A stretch of 64,000 nucleotides of DNA from Rhizobium sp. RCAM05350 (GTDB lineage: Bacteria > Pseudomonadota > Alphaproteobacteria > Rhizobiales > Rhizobiaceae). Position numbers and translations under genes: made by a program. The stretch covers positions 3,138,001 to 3,202,000 of the forward strand of contig CP087974.1 in the NCBI GenBank assembly GCA_024426085.1, written 5' to 3'. Under the pieces are notes generated by a model. It made no database searches. It saw only the letters and a program-made list of their open reading frames with translations, and was not told the DNA's origin. Positions 40,396-50,242 of this stretch are shown here, one piece after another (positions within the stretch are counted from its first letter, which is position 1; the number at the start of each line of letters is the position of its first letter).

Positions 40396-41028
40396 TCATC
40401 TGCGGATGACGCAGACGCCGGATTCCCAGGAGCAGGCGCGACCGGCGGTCGAGGGGGTGACGCGGATGATTTTCGGGCGGGCAGCGGGATAGTTCATTCC
40501 GGTATCATCAGAATAATAGCCATAACCGTTGCGCTCCGAGCGAAAATAGGTGCCGTTGCCCGGGTCGGTCCAAGCGGAGAGACCGCCGAAATAGGTCCCG
40601 CCATTGGCATGCGACGGGAAACCGTCATCGCCATAGGACTGGTTCCAACCGTTTCGGCGCTCACCACGATATTCCCGCACCGCGATGGTGGGGTCATAGC
40701 GATCACGTCCATATCTCGGTTCGAAATGGCCGCGATTGGCCTGGCGCCTGTCGAACTGGAAGCGGTCATGGCGGCGATCGTAGCGATATCCGTGGTCGTT
40801 ACGCGGCCGCCGGTCGTGGCGGTAATGACGGCCGGGATTGCCGCTCAAAATGGCTTCCTGCCGTCCACGGTGCGGGCGCTGGTCATGCGACCGTTCGAAA
40901 TGCGGGCGGCGGACATGGTTTCTTTCGCCGTTGCGATCGCGTGCTTCGGCGAAAGTGGCGAACGAGAGGATCACGGCCAGGGCCGCGATCAAGACTTTCG
41001 TCGCATTCTGCAGGATGATTGGACGCAT
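40396..41028 (-). CDS. Secreted His/Arg-rich hypothetical protein
   Basis: 210 residues. A signal peptide (KVLIAALAVILSFATFAEA) precedes a strongly basic region dense in His, Arg and Asp (ERSHDQRPHRGRQEA, RHYRHDRRPRNDHGYRYD), then a Gly/Tyr-rich part and a C-terminal domain with two Cys (GRACSWESGVCVIR) that may form a disulfide. His clusters suggest metal binding, but that is inference. Family not recognised; similar low-complexity exported proteins occur in Rhizobiales. A CtrA-type box sits 25 bases upstream of the start. Confidence 0.72.
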   Translation of the reverse strand: MRPIILQNATKVLIAALAVILSFATFAEARDRNGERNHVRRPHFERSHDQRPHRGRQEAILSGNPGRHYRHDRRPRNDHGYRYDRRHDRFQFDRRQANRGHFEPRYGRDRYDPTIAVREYRGERRNGWNQSYGDDGFPSHANGGTYFGGLSAWTDPGNGTYFRSERNGYGYYSDDTGMNYPAARPKIIRVTPSTAGRACSWESGVCVIRR

Positions 41029-41330
41029 TTCGTGCAGCCCTCCGGATGGTTCTTAACAAATCCTTAACGGGCAATGTGGGGCAGGTGCCGGCAAAAGTCA
41101 CGGATTGCGTTGAATTTTCACGCCTTATCGTTAACGCGGCAGGCGGATCGCTCGTCAAGCCGCCATATTTTCGTCTAATCGATTAAATTGATTTTGCAGT
41201 GCAAACACACTTGTCGTTAATCAATATGGTGATTAAACGTCGGCTGACTGAATTGCGCACAATCAGGTGCAATACCGGATGAAAATAGTCCAGTTTTTGG
41301 GCATCTTTCCGGGTCTTCCGTGAGGTTCAG
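41029..41330. other. Intergenic region upstream of sdhCDAB
   Basis: About 300 bases, AT-rich. Contains the CtrA-like box (41053-41068), the perfect palindrome TAATCGATTA (41176-41185), and TTAATCA/TGATTAA inverted repeats (41217-41223 and 41230-41236). These are likely operators for one or both divergent genes. No ORF worth calling. Confidence 0.55.
41053..41068. promoter_or_regulatory. Candidate CtrA binding site
   Basis: TTAA-CAAATCC-TTAAC fits TTAA-N7-TTAAC exactly and lies 25 bases upstream of the secreted His/Arg-rich gene, where it would overlap the promoter. Confidence 0.45.
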
Positions 41331-41723
41331 ATGACGAATGTCACCAAAAGCCGGCCGCTGTCGCCGCATCTACAAATCTATAAGCCTATTCCCACGATGG
41401 TCATGTCTATTGTGCACCGCATCACCGGAAGCGCCTTGTACTTCGGCACTGTCCTCGTTGCCTGGTGGCTGATCGCCGCCGCCAGCGGGCCAGAATATTA
41501 CGACTGGGCCATGTGGGCGTTCGGCACGATCATCGGCCAGCTCATTCTGTTTGGTTATACCTGGGCGCTGGTGCATCATCTGTTCGGCGGTCTGAGGCAC
41601 TTCGTCTGGGATCTGGGCTACGGCTACGAAAAGCATTTTGCGACCAAGCTTGCCATCGCCAATCTGATCGGCTCGGTCGCGGTGACCGCGCTGATCTGGA
41701 TCGTCGGCTACGCGGTTCGCTGA
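41331..41723 (+). CDS. sdhC: Succinate dehydrogenase cytochrome b556 subunit
   Basis: Membrane anchor that binds heme b and ubiquinone in complex II. 130 residues with three membrane helices. The N-terminal RPLSPHLQIYKPIPTMVMSI and HRITGSALYFG are the SdhC signature, and the heme-ligand His lies in the LVHHLFGGLRHFVWD region. Intact. First gene of sdhCDAB; sdhD follows after 15 bases. Confidence 0.96.
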   Translation: MTNVTKSRPLSPHLQIYKPIPTMVMSIVHRITGSALYFGTVLVAWWLIAAASGPEYYDWAMWAFGTIIGQLILFGYTWALVHHLFGGLRHFVWDLGYGYEKHFATKLAIANLIGSVAVTALIWIVGYAVR

Positions 41724-41738
41724 GAGGACAAGAATTCC

Positions 41739-42119
41739 ATGGATATGCGTACTCCCCTCGGCAAGGTTCGCGGCCTCGGTTCGGCCAAGGAAGGCACCGA
41801 TCATTTCTGGCGCCAGCGGCTGACGGCCGTCGCCAACGTGCCGCTGATCATCTTCTTCTTGCTGTTCCTGATCAAATATGCCGGCGCGCCTTATGCTGAG
41901 GTCATCGTTGCCTTGTCGAACCCCTTTGTGGCCGTGGTCATGGGGCTGGTCGTTGTCTCCGGCTTGATCCACATGAAGCTCGGCATGCAGGTCATCATCG
42001 AGGATTATGTGCACGGCGAAGGTGTGAAGATCGTCCTCGTCATGCTCAATACGTTTTTTGCGATCGCAGTTGGCGGGCTCTGTCTTTTCGCCATCCTGAA
42101 GATCGCGTTTGCAGGGTAA
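41739..42119 (+). CDS. sdhD: Succinate dehydrogenase membrane anchor subunit
   Basis: 126 residues, three helices. [26 protein letters not shown]-type N-terminus (key part [13 protein letters not shown]) is characteristic of alphaproteobacterial SdhD. The heme/quinone region includes [17 protein letters not shown]. Intact. sdhA starts 6 bases after its stop. Confidence 0.95.
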   Translation: MDMRTPLGKVRGLGSAKEGTDHFWRQRLTAVANVPLIIFFLLFLIKYAGAPYAEVIVALSNPFVAVVMGLVVVSGLIHMKLGMQVIIEDYVHGEGVKIVLVMLNTFFAIAVGGLCLFAILKIAFAG

Positions 42120-42125
42120 TTCAAA

Positions 42126-43970
42126 ATGGCACCCACTTCATCGCCGCTCATCAACGGCCGCGCCTATGATTATGTCGACCATGCCTATGACGTCGTTGTC
42201 GTCGGCGCCGGCGGCGCCGGACTGCGCGCCACGCTCGGCATGGCCGAACAGGGCTTCAAGACGGCCTGCATCACCAAGGTTTTCCCGACGCGCTCGCACA
42301 CGGTCGCAGCGCAGGGCGGCATCGCCGCGTCGCTGACCAACATGACGCCGGATAGCTGGCAGTGGCATCTCTACGATACGGTCAAGGGTTCCGACTGGCT
42401 CGGCGATGTCGATGCCATGCAGTATCTGACCATGGAAGCGCTGAAGGCCGTTTACGAGCTGGAACATTACGGCGTTCCCTTCTCGCGCAATGCCGAAGGC
42501 AAGATCTACCAGCGGCCGTTCGGCGGCCACATGCAGAATTACGGTGAAGGCCCGCCGGTACAGCGCACCTGCGCCGTGGCCGACCGGACCGGCCATGCCA
42601 TCCTGCACACGCTTTATGGCCAGTCGCTGAAGCACAACGCCGAATTCTTCATCGAGTATTTCGCTCTCGACCTGATCATGTCGGATGACGGCAGCCGCTG
42701 CACCGGTGTTGTCGCCTGGAACCTCGACGACGGCACGATCCATCGCTTCTCGGCCAAGATGGTCGTTCTGGCGACCGGCGGTTATGGCCGCTCCTATTTC
42801 TCGGCGACCTCCGCCCATACCTGCACCGGCGACGGTGGCGGCATGGTGGCACGCGCCGGCCTGCCGCTGCAGGACATGGAATTTGTCCAGTTCCACCCGA
42901 CCGGCATCTACGGATCGGGCTGCCTGATTACCGAAGGTGCGCGCGGCGAAGGCGGCTATCTCGTCAATTCCGAAGGCGAGCGCTTCATGGAGCGCTATGC
43001 GCCATCGGCCAAGGATCTTGCCTCGCGTGACGTTGTATCCCGCTGCATGACGCTGGAAATCCGCGAAGGCCGTGGCGTCGGTAAGAACAAGGACCATATC
43101 TACCTGCATCTCGACCATCTCGATCCGGCCGTGCTGCACGAGCGCCTGCCGGGCATTTCCGAGAGCGCCAAGATCTTTGCCGGTGTTGACGTGACCCATC
43201 GAGCCGATCCCGGTCCTGCCGACCGTCCACTACAACATGGGCGGCATTCCGACCAACTACTGGGGCGAAGTGCTGAATGCCGACGGTGAAAATCCGGAAC
43301 GCATCCTGCCGGGCCTGATGGCTGTCGGCGAAGCCGGCTGCGCCTCGGTGCACGGGGCAAACCGCCTCGGCTCCAATTCGCTGATCGACCTCGTGGTCTT
43401 CGGCCGCGCTGCCGCAATCCGCGCCGGCGAGGTGATCGACCGGGTATCGCCGATCCCGCCGATCAACGAAAAGGCCTGCGAAAAGATCATGACGCGCTTC
43501 GACAAGCTGCGTTTTGCCGATGGCTCGACGCCGACTGCCGTGCTGCGCGAAAAGATGCAGCGCACCATGCAGGACGACGCCGCCGTGTTCCGCACCCAGG
43601 AATCGTTGGAGAGCGGCTGCAAGCGGATGAGCGCGATCTGGCAGGAGCTGAGCGACGTCAAGGTCACCGACCGCTCGATGATCTGGAATTCCGATCTGGT
43701 CGAAACGCTGGAACTGGAAAACCTGATGGCCAACGCCATTGTCACCGTCTATGGCGCCGAAGCCCGCAAGGAAAGCCGCGGCAGCCATGCGCGCGAGGAT
43801 TACACCAGCGGACCATTCGCCGGCCGTGACGATGTCAACTGGCGCAAGCATACGCTGTCCTGGGTGAACGAGGCCGGCGAAGTCCGTCTCGACTACCGCC
43901 CGGTTCACACCGAACTTCTGGCCGAGGGCATCGATCCGAAAAGATCGAGCCCAAGGCGCGCGTGTATTGA
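42126..43970 (+). CDS. sdhA: Succinate dehydrogenase flavoprotein subunit, frameshifted
   Basis: Oxidises succinate to fumarate with covalent FAD. FAD-binding [12 protein letters not shown]; the FAD-linked His in [16 protein letters not shown]; active-site region [32 protein letters not shown]-terminal [10 protein letters not shown]. Breaks near 43200 (one extra base) and near 43940, where an A-run is one base short. Correcting the second gives the ending KIEPKARVY and a stop at 43970. About 613 residues when repaired. Its essential role in the cycle argues for read error. Confidence 0.96.
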
Positions 43971-43982
43971 GGAGAATGATCC

Positions 43983-44762
43983 ATGGTTGAACTCGCTCTC
44001 CCCAAGAACTCGACGATGACCGAAGGCAAGGTCTGGCCGAAGCCGGCCGGTGCCACCAATACCCGCGAGTTTCGCATCTACCGCTGGAGCCCGGATGACG
44101 GCAAGAACCCGTCGATCGACACGTTCTACATCGATGTCGACGATTGCGGCCCGATGGTTCTCGATGCGCTGCTCTACATCAAGAACAAGATCGACCCGAC
44201 GCTGACGCTGCGCCGCTCTTGCCGCGAAGGCATCTGCGGTTCCTGCGCCATGAATATCGACGGCACCAACACTTTGGCCTGCACCAAGGGCATGGACGAG
44301 GTGAAGGGCACGGTAAAAGTCTACCCGCTGCCGCATATGCCCGTCGTCAAGGACCTGGTACCGGACCTCACCAATTTCTACGCCCAGCACCGCTCGATCG
44401 AGCCTTGGCTGAAGACGGTTTCGCCGACGCCGGCCAAGGAATGGAAGCAGAGCCACGAGGACCGCCAGAAGCTCGACGGCCTTTACGAGTGCATCCTCTG
44501 CGCCTGCTGTTCCGCCTCGTGCCCCAGCTACTGGTGGAACGGCGACCGCTACCTCGGCCCGGCTGTGCTTCTGCAGGCCTATCGCTGGCTGATCGACTCC
44601 AGAGACGAAGCCAAGGGCGAGCGTCTCGACAACCTGGAAGACCCCTTCCGTCTCTATCGCTGCCACACGATCATGAACTGCGCCCAGACCTGTCCGAAGG
44701 GCCTCAACCCGGCCAAGGCCATTGGCGAGATCAAGAAGATGATGGTGGAACGCCGCGTTTGA
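43983..44762 (+). CDS. sdhB: Succinate dehydrogenase iron-sulfur subunit
   Basis: Carries electrons from FAD to ubiquinone through three clusters. 259 residues, intact. 2Fe-2S ligands in [16 protein letters not shown]; 4Fe-4S and 3Fe-4S ligands in [16 protein letters not shown] and [17 protein letters not shown]. The start at 43983 follows GAGGAGAATG. Last gene of the operon, with a terminator hairpin 35 bases later. Confidence 0.97.
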   Translation: MVELALPKNSTMTEGKVWPKPAGATNTREFRIYRWSPDDGKNPSIDTFYIDVDDCGPMVLDALLYIKNKIDPTLTLRRSCREGICGSCAMNIDGTNTLACTKGMDEVKGTVKVYPLPHMPVVKDLVPDLTNFYAQHRSIEPWLKTVSPTPAKEWKQSHEDRQKLDGLYECILCACCSASCPSYWWNGDRYLGPAVLLQAYRWLIDSRDEAKGERLDNLEDPFRLYRCHTIMNCAQTCPKGLNPAKAIGEIKKMMVERRV

Positions 44763-44796
44763 TGGGCAGCCATCGTGCCCTTTGACGAATTACAAG

Positions 44797-44819
44797 CGCC
44801 GGGTTCTGCCCGGCGTTTT
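44797..44819 (+). terminator. Rho-independent terminator after sdhB
   Basis: CGCCGGG (44797-44803) pairs with CCCGGCG (44809-44815) around TTCTG, followed by TTTT. Confidence 0.85.
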
Positions 44820-45010
44820 CGTGTGAGGACAGGCTTGAAGAGCGACTGCATGGAGCCTTAGCAACTCCACGACGCAGACTGACAACCGTTTCAATCATGT
44901 CACAGGCGTCAAAGAATTGCCGTTCTCTTGAATTGAAAGATGGTTTTAAGTTAATTGCGCCTATATGCCAGTTGATGACTACGATGGCAAAGATGATCGG
45001 GAGCTTAAAC

Positions 45011-45553
45011 ATGCGGACAATACATGCGGTGGTGGGACTGGCCGTGGTGCTGGCGCTGGCTGGATGTCAGAGGACGTCCATGACCGATTTCGGTAGCAAC
45101 AACACCTCGCCGGCCCCCGTGCAGGCACAGCCTGTGCCGACCGTCTCGTCCGGCCAGCTTGCTGCTCCCGGCGATACCTCGCAGTTTCCGGCAGCACCTG
45201 TCAGCGGTACGACCGCAGTCGGCGGCGTGCAGACGCCCGGTGGTACCGAGGTTGCAGCTGCGACCAACGCGCTCGATGTCACCAAGGAATCGATGGTCGG
45301 TAACTGGCGTGTGTCGAATGCCGGCAGCTCCTGCGACATGTTCCTGACGCTCACCAATCTCGGCAGCGGCTCGCGCGGCGGTACACGCGGTTGCGCCGGT
45401 GAACTGACGGCGATGGGCTCTTGGGAAGTGGCCGGCAAGCAGGTCGTGCTCAAGGATCGCAACGGCAACCCGCTCGCCCGCCTGTTCAAGACAGCGGATG
45501 CGCGCTTTGACGGCTCGACCAATGGCGGCCAGCCGGTCAGCCTCAGCCGCTAA
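45011..45553 (+). CDS. omp19: Omp19-like outer-membrane lipoprotein (AprI/Inh protease-inhibitor fold)
   Basis: 180 residues from [19 protein letters not shown], a lipoprotein signal with Cys of the lipobox at about residue 18; the longer frame upstream lacks support. A Pro/Ala/Gly-rich linker follows. The C-terminal domain starts [20 protein letters not shown] and contains [17 protein letters not shown], the AprI/Inh barrel with a probable disulfide. Brucella Omp19 is the best-known relative, an inhibitor of host proteases; here a role in protecting the envelope from proteases is inferred. Intact, with its own terminator. Confidence 0.9.
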   Translation: MRTIHAVVGLAVVLALAGCQRTSMTDFGSNNTSPAPVQAQPVPTVSSGQLAAPGDTSQFPAAPVSGTTAVGGVQTPGGTEVAAATNALDVTKESMVGNWRVSNAGSSCDMFLTLTNLGSGSRGGTRGCAGELTAMGSWEVAGKQVVLKDRNGNPLARLFKTADARFDGSTNGGQPVSLSR

Positions 45554-45558
45554 CCATC

Positions 45559-45582
45559 AGCCCGGCATCAGCCGGGCTTTTC
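45559..45582 (+). terminator. Rho-independent terminator after omp19
   Basis: AGCCCGGC (45559-45566) and GCCGGGCT (45571-45578) form an 8-bp stem around ATCA, followed by TTTTC. Confidence 0.88.
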
Positions 45583-45653
45583 TTGTCGCCAGCCTCCAAC
45601 AGGTTCAGCGCGTGCCAAACCCAGAAGACAGCATTTCATGAAAACTCGAAGCC

Positions 45654-46733
45654 ATGATCGTGGCGGGAGCGCTTTCGCGTGACCCGGCGCAGCTTGGCAT
45701 TGCCAAGCGTCTCGATCATCTTTCCTCGGAACTGGCCGCCAGCCGCGCCCAGCGCAAGTCGAATGCGCTCGGCTGGCTGTTTGCCTCGCGCAAGAACGAG
45801 CATCCACCGGTCAAGGGGCTTTATCTCTATGGCGGCGTCGGGCGTGGCAAGACCATGCTCATGGATCTGTTCTTCGAAACGGTGCCGATCCAGCGAAAGC
45901 GCCGGGCGCATTTTCATGAATTCATGGCCGATGTGCATGAGCGCATCTTCAAGCACCGGCAGAAGCTGAAGAATGGCGAGACGCGCCAGGCCGATCCGAT
46001 GCCGCCGGTTGCCGCGGAAATCTTTGCCGAGGCCCGGCTACTCTGCTTCGACGAGTTTTCCGTCACCGATATTGCCGATGCGATGATCCTGTCGCGGCTG
46101 TTCGGCGAGCTTTTTGCCAAGGGCTGCGTGCTGGTGGCGACATCGAATGTCGAGCCGGCTAACCTCTATATGGACGGCCTGAATCGCGGGTTGTTTCTGC
46201 CGTTCATCGATCTGTTGAAGGCGCATGCCGATATCGTGCCGTTGGATGCGGGGACGGACTATCGGCTTGCCAAGATGGGGGCTGCCGGTCTGGCTGTCGC
46301 CGATGGGTCCTGAGGCTGATGCGGCACTTGGCCGAGCCTGGATCCATGCGACCGCCGGCCTTTCGGTTGCCGCCGGCGAGGTTGCGCGCAAGGGCAGGAA
46401 GATCAAGGTTCCGGCGGCGGCCAACGGTTGTGCGCGATTTACATTTGCCGATCTCTGCGAGCGGCCATTGGGTGCTGCTGATTATCTCGCCATTCTCTCG
46501 CATTACCGGACGATTTTCATCGATCACATCCCGCATCTGACGCCGGAGCGTCGCAACGAGACCAAGCGGTTCATCATGCTGGTCGACACGATCTACGATC
46601 ACGGCGCCCGTCTGTTTGCCACGGCCGCCTCCACGCCGATCGATCTCCTGACCGCGAAAAAGGCACGGAGGGCTTCGAATTCGACCGGACGGTTTCGCGC
46701 CTGATCGAGATGCAGAGCGAGGAATATGCGTGA
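45654..46733 (+). CDS. zapE: ZapE/AFG1-family ATPase, frameshifted
   Basis: P-loop ATPase associated with the division ring in E. coli and with mitochondrial protein quality control (AFG1). Walker A YLYGGVGRGKTMLMDLF; FHEFMADVHERI; Walker B LLCFDEFSVTDIADAM; sensor region LVATSNVEPANLY; C-terminal FIDHIPHLTPERRNETKRFI. Breaks near 46300 and 46660; the restored end reads GFEFDRTVSRLIEMQSEEYA. ATG 45654 is the first start in frame, but an upstream GTG near 45612 (PNPEDSIS) may be the real one if a T is extra. It sits between omp19 and mdh. Confidence 0.93.
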
Positions 46734-47921
<1,188 letters not shown>

Positions 47922-47957
47922 TTGAATTGCCGTTCGGCTTAAACAGGAAATCTCCCC

Positions 47958-49153
47958 ATGAACATTCATGAATATCAGGCCAAGGCTCTGCTGAAGACCT
48001 TTGGCGCTCCGGTCGCGGAAGGTGTCGCCATCTTCTCCGCCGATGAAGCAGAAGCGGCTGCAAAGTCGCTTCCAGGCCCGCTCTACGTCGTCAAGAGCCG
48101 GATCCACGCTGGCGGCCGCGGCAAGGGCAAGTTCAAGGAACTCGGCCCGGATGCCAAGGGCGGCGTTCGCCTGGCGTTTTCCATCGACGAAGCCAAGGCG
48201 CATGCCAAGGAAATGATGGGCAACACGCTGGTAACCCGCGCAGACCGGCGAAGCCGGCAAGCAGGTCAACCGCCTCTATATCGAAGACGGCGCCGACATC
48301 GCACGCGAGCTTTACCTCTCGCTGCTGGTCGACCGTTCTGTCGGCCGCGTTGCCTTCGTGGTTTCCACCGAAGGCGGCATGGACATCGAGGCTGTCGCCC
48401 ATGACACGCCTGAGAAGATCCACACCATTGCCATTGATCCGGAAACGGGCGTGACGGCTGCAGACGTTGCTGCGATCTCCAAGGCTCTCGAGCTTTCGGG
48501 CGCTGCTGCCGAAGACGCCAAGTCGCTGTTCCCGATCCTCTACAAGGCCTTCAACGAGAAGGACATGGCACTGCTCGAGGTCAACCCGCTGATCGTCATG
48601 AAGAATGACCATCTGCGCGTCCTCGACGCCAAGATGTCGTTCGACGGCAACGCGATCTTCCGTCACGACGACGTCAAGGCGCTGCGCGACGAGACCGAAG
48701 AAGACGCCAAGGAAATCGAAGCCTCGAAGTGGGACCTCGCCTACGTCGCTCTCGACGGCAATATCGGCTGCATGGTCAACGGCGCAGGCCTTGCCATGGC
48801 AACGATGGACATCATCAAGCTGTACGGCAAGGAGCCGGCAAACTTCTGCGACGTCGGCGGTGGCGCCGGCAAGGAAAAGGTTGCTGCGGCCTTCAAGATC
48901 ATCACTGCCGACCCCAAGGTCGAAGGCATTCTCGTCAACATCTTCGGTGGCATCATGAAATGTGACGTCATCGCTGAAGGCGTTGTTGCTGCCGTGCAGG
49001 AAGTCGGCCTCAAGGTTCCGCTCGTCGTGCGCCTCGAAGGCACCAATGTCGAGCTCGGCAAGAAGATCCTGAACGAGATCGGGTCTTGCGATCACGGCGG
49101 CAGACGACTTGGACGATGCGGCCAAGAAGATCGTCGCTGCGATCAACGCCTAA
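47958..49153 (+). CDS. sucC: Succinyl-CoA synthetase beta subunit, frameshifted
   Basis: With SucD converts succinyl-CoA to succinate with nucleotide triphosphate formation. Starts [22 protein letters not shown]-grasp features [80 protein letters not shown]. Breaks near 48235 and 49085; the restored C-terminus reads [20 protein letters not shown] and stops at 49153. Follows mdh by 36 bases; sucD starts 18 bases later. Confidence 0.97.
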
Positions 49154-49171
49154 TTTTAAGGACCCGAACTC

Positions 49172-50075
49172 ATGTCTATTCTCGTCAACAAGAATACCAA
49201 GGTCCTGGTTCAGGGCCTGACCGGCAAGACCGGCACATTCCACACCGAGCAGGCGCTTGCCTATTACGGCACGCAGATGGTCGGCGGTATCCACCCGAAG
49301 AAGGGTGGCGAAACCTGGACCGGTTCGAAGGGCGAAAGCCTGCCGATCTTCGCCAGCGTTGCTGAAGCCAAAGAACGGACGGGCGCTGATGCGTCGGTGA
49401 TCTACGTTCCGCCGGCAGGTGCCGCCGACGCGATCATCGAAGCGATCGAAGCCGAGATCCCGTTCATCACCTGCATCACCGAAGGCATTCCGGTCATGGA
49501 CATGGTTCGCGTCAAGGCTCGCCTCGACCGCTCCAAGTCGCGCCTGCTTGGTCCGAACTGCCCGGGCATCCTGACGCCGGAAGAATGCAAGATCGGCATC
49601 ATGCCGGGCCTCGATCTTCCGCAAAGGTTCGGTCGGCATCGTTTCGCGCTCCGGCACGCTGACCTATGAAGCCGTGTTCCAGACGTCGAACGAGGGCCTT
49701 GGCCAGACGACGGCTGTCGGCATCGGCGGCGACCCGGTCAAGGGCACCGAATTCATCGACGTCTTGGAAATGTTCCTGGCCGACGAAGCCACGACCTCGA
49801 TCATCATGATCGGCGAAATCGGCGGTTCGGCTGAAGAAGACGCAGCCCAGTTCCTGATCGACGAAGCCAAGAAGGGTCGTAAGAAGCCGATGGCAGGCTT
49901 CATCGCCGGCCGTACGGCTCCGAAGGGCCGCACCATGGGCCATGCCGGTGCTGTCGTTTCCGGCGGCAAGGGCGACGCGGAATCGAAGATTTCGGCCATG
50001 GAAGCGGCCGGCATCAAGGTCTCGCCTTCCCCGGCGCGCCTCGGCAAGACGCTGGTCGAAGTCCTCAAGGGCTGA
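49172..50075 (+). CDS. sucD: Succinyl-CoA synthetase alpha subunit, frameshifted
   Basis: Carries the phosphohistidine intermediate. Starts [20 protein letters not shown]. CoA-binding [53 protein letters not shown] after the break; phosphorylated His in [16 protein letters not shown]. One extra base near 49615 breaks the frame. About 300 residues when repaired. Between it and sucA lies a stem-loop. Confidence 0.97.
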
Positions 50076-50097
50076 GACGATACACACCGATAACGTG

Positions 50098-50126
50098 ACC
50101 GGGCCTCGCATTGCGGATGGCCCGGT
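50098..50126 (+). other. Stem-loop between sucD and sucA
   Basis: ACCGGGCC (50098-50105) and GGCCCGGT (50119-50126) pair perfectly around a 13-base loop, with no T-run. It could set the sucCD/sucAB mRNA ratio through processing or partial termination. Confidence 0.5.
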
Positions 50127-50242
50127 CCGCACCATCTGATGACGTGAAGCGCATTTGGCGCTTTTGAAAATGCGGTTCACCGGGGCCTACACCCGGCAGA
50201 GTTAACAAGTCAGGAGGCGGACGGACAGGTCCGCGGAACACC

